The notes under the pieces: model-generated
Databases searched by the model: none
What the model was told of the DNA's origin: nothing
What the model saw: the letters and a program-made list of their open reading frames with translations, nothing else
Shown here: positions 27,601 to 36,600 of the stretch, in pieces
How positions within the stretch are numbered: position 1 is the stretch's first letter
How the letters are laid out: each line of letters starts with the position of its first letter
Made by a program: the position numbers and the translations under genes
DNA from: Apoderus coryli
Lineage: Eukaryota > Arthropoda > Insecta > Coleoptera > Attelabidae
Direction: 5' to 3'
Assembly (NCBI GenBank): GCA_911728435.2
Contig: OU452216.1
Location: forward strand, 3,608,342-3,672,341
Length of the DNA: 64,000 nucleotides

Positions 27601-30600
27601 AAGATTTGGGTTGGGTTAGATGGGACTATTGCGGCGCAACAGAAAGGGGCAAAAATATAGGGGACTTAAAGCTCTAGAGCTCCACATATTGCTCACGCCC
27701 GAAAAACTATGACCGAACCAAAAAAATCAACGTAGAACCATCAATCATCATGATCACTTCATTAAAAAGCTTTCTGATAGTCTCTATAGATCACGCCCAT
27801 GTGTAAACCCTGATCAAGCACCTCACAGACAGCTTCAAAATAGGATCGAACAATTTAAAGCAATCCAACGTTTGCAACGATCAACCAATTGATTTATACA
27901 CTCTTTAAACTCCTTTCAGTGTTTTTTTAAGATTTGGGTTGGGTTAGATTGGACTCTTGCGGCGCACCAGAAAGGGGCAAAAATATAGCGGACTTAAAGC
28001 TCTAGAGCTCCACATATTGCTCACGCCCGAAAAGGTATGACCGAACCAAAGAAATCAACGCAGAACCATCAATCATCATGATCACTTCATTAAAAAGATT
28101 TCTGATAATCTCTATAGATCACGCTCATCTGTAAACCCTGATCAAGCACCTCACAGACAGATTCATAATAGGATCGATCCATTTAAAGCCATCCAACGTT
28201 TGCAACGATCTACCAATTGATCCATACACTCTTTAAACTCCTTTCAGTGTTTTTTTTAAGATTTGGGTTGGGTTAGATGGGACTATTGCGGCGCAACAGA
28301 AAGGGGCAAAAATATAGGGGACTTAAAGCTCTAGAGCTCCACATATTTCTCACGCCCGAAAAGGTATGATCGAACCAAAGAAATCAACGCAGAACCATCA
28401 ATCATCATGATCACTTCATTAAAAAGATTTCTGATAATCTCTATAGATCACGCCCATCTGTAAGCCCTGATCAAGCACCTCACAGACAGATTCAAAATAG
28501 GATCGAACCATTTAAAGCAATCCAACGTTTGCAACGATCAACCAATTGATTTATACACTCTTTAAACTCCTTTCAGTGTTTTTTTTTAAGATTTGGGTTG
28601 GGTTAGATTGGACTCTTGCGGCGCACCAGAAAGGGGCAAAAATATAGCGGACTTAAAGCTCTAGAGCTCCACATATTGCTCACGCCCGAAAAGGTATGAC
28701 CGAACCAAAGAAATCAACGCAGAACCATCAATCATCATGATCACTTCATTAAAAAGATTTCTGATAATCTCTATAGATCACGCTCATCTGTAAACCCTGA
28801 TCAAGCACCTCACAGACAGATTCATAATAGGATCGATCCATTTAAAGCCATCCAACGTTTGCAACGATCGACCAATTGATCCATACACTCTTTAAACTCC
28901 TTTCAGTGTTTTTTTTAAGATTTGGGTTGGGTTAGATGGGACTATTGCGGCGCAACAGAAAGGGGCAAAAATATAGGGGACTTAAAGCTCTAGAGCTCCA
29001 CATATTGCTCACGCCCGAAAAAGTATGACCGAACCAAAAAAATCAACGTAGAACCATCAATCATCATGATCACTTCATTAAAAAGCTTTCTGATAGTCTC
29101 TATAGATCACGCCCATGTGTAAACCCTGATCAAGCACCTCACAGACAGATTCAAAATAGGATCGAACAATTTAAAGCAATCCAACGTTTGCAACGATCAA
29201 CCAATTGATTTATACACTCTTTAAACTCCTTTCAGTGTTTTTTTAAGATTTGGGTTGGGTTAGATTGGACTATTGCGGCGCACCAGAAAGGGGCAAAAAT
29301 ATAGCGGACTTAAAGCTCTAGAGCTCCACATATTGCTCACGCCCGAAAAGGTATGACCGAACCAAAGAAATCAACGCAGAACCATCAACCATCATGATCA
29401 CTTCATTCAAAAGATTTCTGATAATTTCTATAGATCACGCCCATCTGTAAACCCTGATCAAGCACCTCACAGACAGATTCAAAATAGGATTGATCCATTT
29501 AAAGTAATCCAACGTTTGCAACGATCAACCAGTTGATCCATACACTCTTTAAACTCCTTTCAGTGTTTTTTTTTTTAAGATTTGGGTTGGGTTAGATTGC
29601 ACTCTTGCGGCGTACCAGAAAGGGGCAAAAATATACGGGACTTAAAGCTCTAGAGCTCCACATATTGCTAACCCCCGAAAATATATGACCGAAGCAACGA
29701 AATGAACACAGAAGAAAAGCCAGAACCATCAAGCCTTTCTAACGCTGTTAATAGTTGGCCCTGTGAGTTTTATGAAGTTTAATATACTCAGTCATCCGTC
29801 CGTCTATGCAAAATATGAAATTCAGCTTTGATGATTCTAGTTCAACTTTTGCACGAACCATTGATACTCTCCAAAATTCTTCCCTGCGGACATTGATTTC
29901 GTGAGCCTATTTATGTCTTCTCCATTCGTGAACTAAGAGTAATGCAACTACATGGCGTGACAATGCGTGACCTCACGTGACGTGATAACACTCTGTTTCC
30001 GCCTTAATATCACGGAGAAACATGCGCTGTTAGACATTTCAAAGATTTTCACTTTTACAGATGAACTAATAAATAAATAAGTTGGATCCATTTATAATAG
30101 TGAAATATCAATCTACTGCGATATGTTAGGTTAGGTAGTTGATTCAGATTAAGAAAATTAACTTCCAAAACTACTAATCCTCAACCAAATAGGTATACCT
30201 ACGTGTTTGTCTTATGTTTGGGGTGAGATAAAAGTCTATAAAGTGACTTTGTATGAGAAAATTAATTACTAAATGTCAAAATATTATCATTAGAATACTC
30301 CATGACGTTTAATGACAATTCATTCATTTGACAAAATTGGCTTATGCCGATTTTTAGTAGTAGAGAACACAACAGTAATTTGCGACCACCCTGTAACCTG
30401 ATGGGTCATTTCGTCAAGTTTGTTGATTTTCTTAAAATGTTCTTGAACTGTCTTCAACATTTGAAGATTTGCTCTACTCAAACGGCCAAATGACGAATAT
30501 TTTCCGGAGACGTGTTTTGGGGGGAAAAAAATCTTAATAAATTATTTATTCAAAAACAGTTGAAGATAGGTATAAGGAAGTGTTAAGACAAAATACTCCA

Positions 30601-33600
30601 AAACAAATAAGGAATCCAAAAATATAATAATATATAGGGTGTTCTAGGGAAATAAGAAAGTTGGTATCAACTTCCGGTATAACCGGAAGTCGTAGAAATA
30701 TAGAAATATCGTAGACTGATATATTAAGTTGACCTGAGTAATTACCTATGCATTTTCAGTCCTATATGTTTGGTTGTAGGTTGGCATTGAAGGTATAACT
30801 TATGCTGGTAATCATGGTCTAGAGATCCTGCATCCAGATGGTACTAAATTTGTGCATCCAATGCCCACAGAATTTCAACATAAAGTAGGGGACCTAATGC
30901 GACAATTGCAAGAGACTGTATGTAAAGATGGCGCCTGGGTGGAAAATAAAGGCACCTTGTTAACGTTCCATTACAGGTATGTCATTGTTTAGGTATTTTA
31001 TTACATTACATTACATTAAATTACATTACATTAAATTACATTAAATTACATTAAATTACATTAAATTACATTAAATTACATTAAATTACATTACATTACA
31101 TTACATTACATTACATTACATTACATTACATTACATTACATTACATTACATTATTTTATATTCTACCCTGACGAAGCCTTCTTTGCGGGCAATTATTTCT
31201 GTCTTCAGCGAATTGAGAGAAATGCAGCTACATTTTCTAATTCTTCTGCGAACTCTATAGAACTCGTCGAGCTACAATATTCACTTTCCATCATGACAAA
31301 CACAAATTATGTAATAAAAATGATGTGATCTCACATGACGTGATAACAGTCTGTTTGCGCCTTAATTCTACGGTGAATCACGTGCTGTTAAACACTTGGC
31401 ATAAATGGAAACCCTCATGAAATGGATGAGAGCCCCTCACAAACCTAGCAGGCATATGGAACCCCACTTCTGAGAGCATGCAAGATTATGGTCATATTAA
31501 TTGTGGATTTTTACAGGAATACTGCTAGAGTTTGTTTCCAAATATAATATCCTGAATTATTGGATGTTTGGGGCATTGGGTAAAGCTCGAGCCTCTCTAT
31601 TAAGGTGTTTGGTAGCTGTCTGGGTGGTAGGGGGTGAGCTAGTCGTTGCAGCAGTTCCCCCTGCACTAGTATCCAAAAATAAGTGACTGACCCTTCCCAA
31701 CGCTGAAATAATGACGTGCAATCTATAAGACATCGGAGCACGGCGATGTGATTTTCTAGGGATTGGAACTCTTTGATTTAGGCAAATTCAAATTAATGAA
31801 TTGCATTAATGAATTACAGGGAAACACCTGTTAATTTACGAGCATCATTAGAAAAGCAGGCGCGACGAATGATTGAAGAGGCTGGATTTATGGTTGGGAA
31901 AGCGCATTGTGCTATTGAAGCAAAACCACCAGTACAGTGGAATAAGGGCAGGGCATCTATCTACATCCTAAGAACAGCATTTGGTGTGGATTGGAGTGAA
32001 AGAATAAGGATTATATATGTAGGAGATGATGCAACTGACGAAGATGCAATGCAGGTAAATTGAAACAATCTTTCAATGTGCACGGTTTCTTATTTTCAGA
32101 ATACTTTATTTGGAAAGGGTCCAATCCAACAGGTGTGCTGTGCCATCCATTAGCCTGTGGAGTTCAGCTATAGATTGAGTCCTCTCCCATTTTATTTAGG
32201 TGCACAATGCTCCTAACTAATCCCGCGCCAGTTATAAAGCATTGTTTACCAATTTCCTATATGGTGGGCCGGGTAGCCTCGACGGGATCTTAAATTGACG
32301 ACTGCCGAAGTGCAGCTGTGTTGAGTCCGGCTACAACTTCGATGGGTGACCGTTTGGGAGGGTTTATTAAAAATGGACCCGCCGGTGGGCCACCTAGGTG
32401 CAGTATGGTCCTGAAATGGCACAATAAGCCTTCAAGGCTGAAGTACGCCATTCCGTACACGTCGACGGCTACAATCAGGGTGTGCTGAATGTGCGAGTTG
32501 AGGACCTGAAGGATGGAAAAAAGTTCATGTTTGGTAACGTGTTAACAGTATATCTGGTGCTGATTTCTAGCTCAGTATCTATGAAAAGCTCCTGCAATGC
32601 TTTTCTGCACTGCAGATTCCAGAGGCTGTTGAATTTGATTCAGTGTTTATAGGAAAATGGCTGGAATCTATGGAACTTCGTTATCTTCACTCCACTCCAC
32701 ACGTTCAGGCGTGGAACTGCCTTCCACAATGTTGCTCAGTTCGGTTAGAGCTAGCTCTGGGCAGTATATCTTCAATATCTTTGCTCAAAATTGTTCGTAA
32801 AGATCATTTCCATGTTCCGGATCAACTGAATGATTATGACAAACTATAGAGACTTGATCCAAATAAGAGCCCTGGGACTGATGGACCGTCTCCTGTTTTC
32901 TTGAGGCAGTGTAGCTTTATATGCTGGCTAGACCCCTGCATATCATTTTCAACAGGTTCTTAAAGACTGTAGTTGGGTTCTGGGAATAAGCATAGCATCA
33001 GGAACTACAGACCCATCAGTATTCTCAGTGTTGTTCCTAAGACGTTGGAGAAAATCATGGTGTCATAAAATCTACAGCCTCTTTCTAATGATCGATGAAC
33101 AGTATGGATTCTTCCCTGGAAACTCAGCAGACGTGAACCTTTTGGTTTGGTCTATAGGGAATTCTAGTATTTAAATACAGTTCTGTGATGGTACAGGCTT
33201 GCTATTATTTTGAGTCCCCCTTTAATCAGGCACATACAATTCCACAATTACTCATTGCTTCAAGATTTTCGTTAACATGCAGGCAATAAAGCATTTCTTT
33301 CAACCCCTTTCAGTATTTCCTTTTGTCTCTCCTCACTTCGACTTAAAGAGATCTTTTGTGTATGACTCTAAGCTAGAGTTAGTTCAGTTGCCCCAAACTC
33401 TTCATGAAGTTGATGTTCTCTCTGGGGAACAATTCCCTTGCTTCGTCCGGTGCTAAAGTCAGCCTTTTGCAGAACAGTGCCATGTAATCGCAGACCGCGT
33501 GTTCAGTGGTCGTAGGTTGCTTCCTCACAAACACGACATTTATCGTCTTCACTCAGGCCCATCTTTTTGAGGTGTGAAAAGATCTGCACTTTAAATCATT

Positions 33601-36600
33601 ACACCAGTAGGATTTTTCCATTTACGTAATTCCTCCTTCGTGTCCTGGCACCCAAGTCAGCGTAATCCTGTTCTGTTGAGCTGCTAGATCGTTCTGACAC
33701 GACTGGTGGAACTCCCATGCTAGCTTTGACGTGAAGGTGTATGACCACAGCATTAATAAGTACAGCATTCCGTCTCCACGTTCGCACTTTGAAAAAAAGT
33801 GTGACGTAAGATGCCGCCATTTTGGGTTACAAAACAGGTCCTGACTAAGAATAATTATAGTTTGTGGTTTCTAACCACAGTACTGTATTTTTATTTTTGT
33901 AAAAATATTTAAGTACATAATAATATCGCTGTCAATTTCAGAAATATTTGTGGTGTGATAGTGATTGAAAACAACCTTGAGTGGTGTTATCAGTTAAATG
34001 TTGACATGATTGGATTTTATTAGTGAAAAAAAGACATTTTTACAAAAGTTGAAGCAGTGCTTCCTAACTTAACCTAAATTTATCTTTTATTTTGTTTGTT
34101 GAATTGATATATCTAATTTTTTTTCTGTAATGGTCGATAATTCGAAAAGCTGAAGTCTCCATGGGTTATTGTTTTTTTTAATATAACAATTTTTTTTTAT
34201 TTTGTTAAGTTATAGTAAACGCTTTATTTTATAATATTTTTTAAGTCAATTAGAGTGGATATTTTTAACTAATATAAAACGTGATAGCCCTTATTCACTG
34301 TAATCTTCAACGAAAATGAGTAAAAGTTCGTACGTATCTCCTCCGATGATAAGCAATTGTAAAATATGTGTTTTAACATACAGTTAAATATTGAGAATAG
34401 GCGGTAGGCTACTTTTGGTGAGGCTGCTTTGAAGGGAAACATTTTTAAAATAGTTCCCAAATCGTCACATTTTTCATTAAAGTAAAGTCAGTAGAAAAGA
34501 AAATAGATTTGTGTGTTACTCTTATGGAATCTACTCGCTTAAACAACATACCAACTTACAATGCTTTGCTGCCAAAATGTCGTACTTATTATTTCTGCAA
34601 TAGCGTAATTAATCCGAAATCTGTTTACACCCGAAACACGTGAAGATGCTAATTTAAACATGAACTCAATTTCCCCTAGTATTGAATTATATAAAGTGAT
34701 CATTGATTCGGTATTTGATTGGCATACCAGGGGGAACAACAATATTTTGTATTAGCTTAATCTTCTTTGAAGGAATCTCTTCCAAATTGGCTAGTTTCGG
34801 GAGGCAGTAATTGTCACGATCACTTTGACTTGAAGAGCCCTCCAGTGCGGGAAATATCGTAGGAGTGGCGTTGTAATTTAAACGATTACAAAATTGATTT
34901 GTGAATGTTTTCAAATCAAAATGATCTGAACACAGACGATATGATTTGTGCAATGTATCCAAATTGTGATCTAGCAGATCTTCTCGGCCACTAATAATAG
35001 CCCACTTTCTTGCCCTATCAAAATAAATAACTAAATAAGGATCATGGAAAAAAATGATCTATAATTATTGAAAGTAAATGCAAGTAGTGCAGAAACACAC
35101 TGTATATATATATCAATTTAAATATCAGCATATCAGTTGCTATGGTAACTATTGGAAAAAGTTGTTATTGTCAAAAGAGAATTAAGATTGTCAGATTTTT
35201 GATTAGTTTTCAATTTCTATATTATATTGGTCAGTTAAAATCGTTTCAGTTTTGTATTTAGTTTGTTATTTTTCTTTATTAATAAATCGCGTTTATTTCA
35301 ATTTTCGTGGTTTATTATGAATATCGTTGTAGTGAGTTAAACGGGTAGTTTAATTCACAAATTACAACAACAGCAACTTTAAAGGCAAATTTTGGCAAAA
35401 ACTTCTTGAAACTTTATAATGATATTGTCAATAAAATAACAACTAGCCACGCGACAACTTGTGTTTATGTTTCACTTGTATTTAGTTTAAAAACATATTA
35501 GATACTGTCATTTCGTAATATACATTTTACGGTTATACAAATAGTTGTTATAAACGTAAAATTATCTAGTATTTATCTTAATTTTTACTTATTACTCACC
35601 TAACAGGATCTTTGGGGAAGCGAAAAAAATGTTTAGAGCAAGTGTACCGCTTATTGGGACAACATTTTGCAACACACACATGTCCTCCGTGATTATTCAT
35701 TGTATGAATCCCAAGACACGTTAATAAAAATAAAATCCTTTTAATTCTCACGAACACTATACCAAAAACACAAAACACAGATTTAGATTTAAACACAATA
35801 TTTATTTATCTCGTACACGCCGACAATGAACTATATATTGAACACAGTAGTGAACTGTATCTATCTACGTCAATGCGATTATTTTGACGTTGTAACCCAT
35901 AATGGCGGCATGCGCGACGATATGCGCAGGACGGCTTGCAAACGTGAAATGGTGAAAGACAGAATACTGTATTATTTATTATACTGTGGTATGACTTCAG
36001 TGGTTTTAATGCGGCCTGACTGTCGGACATAATATTAATGGTGGGGGAATATTGTGGGACTTTTGCCAAGGGATTCAGAGAGCCTGTAGTTCGGTTCGTA
36101 TACCCCTATGCCATTCTATATTCTATTCCTTTTGATCCGTCAGTTTACCATCTAATGGTGTTAGAATCAAAATTTTTTCCAATTACTTATTGTTGTTGTT
36201 GGAAATTTCCTTCACAACACCATACTTTCCCCAGTCGGGCCGTTTCGTTGATCCGCAACTGATCGGCTGGCAATGTGAATCAAATTTCCAACATTTACGA
36301 ATAGCTTATATACTAGCACGAGATACCGAATGACAGCTAGATATATGTGCCGACATCTAGTGTGCGCATGCAATAACAAAGTTCAAAAACGATGGGTCGG
36401 ACAAGAAGTAACAGCGGGAGGCTTTATTTACATTGGTAAATAAAGCCTCCCGCAATTGTGCTTGTTACATAATAAGATTTTTGTTGCAATTGGAATAAAT
36501 GCCATCTATCTTGCAGGCGTTGAAAGGTATGGCTGCAACATTTAGGGTCACGTCATCACACATTATCAAAACCTCAGCCGAAAGACGTTTACCATCAACA

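Noticed and set aside
21995..29600. Telomere-like GGGTTGGGTTAG motif
   Set aside because: It occurs once per satellite unit and is not a run of the insect TTAGG repeat.
21680..29700. CRISPR-like or regulatory array
   Set aside because: Units are ~330 bp without short constant repeats and variable spacers; the host is a eukaryote. It is a satellite.
31501..31686. Open frame in TPS intron 9
   Set aside because: No recognisable motifs, not flanked by consistent splice sites, and the exon 9-exon 10 junction is already continuous.
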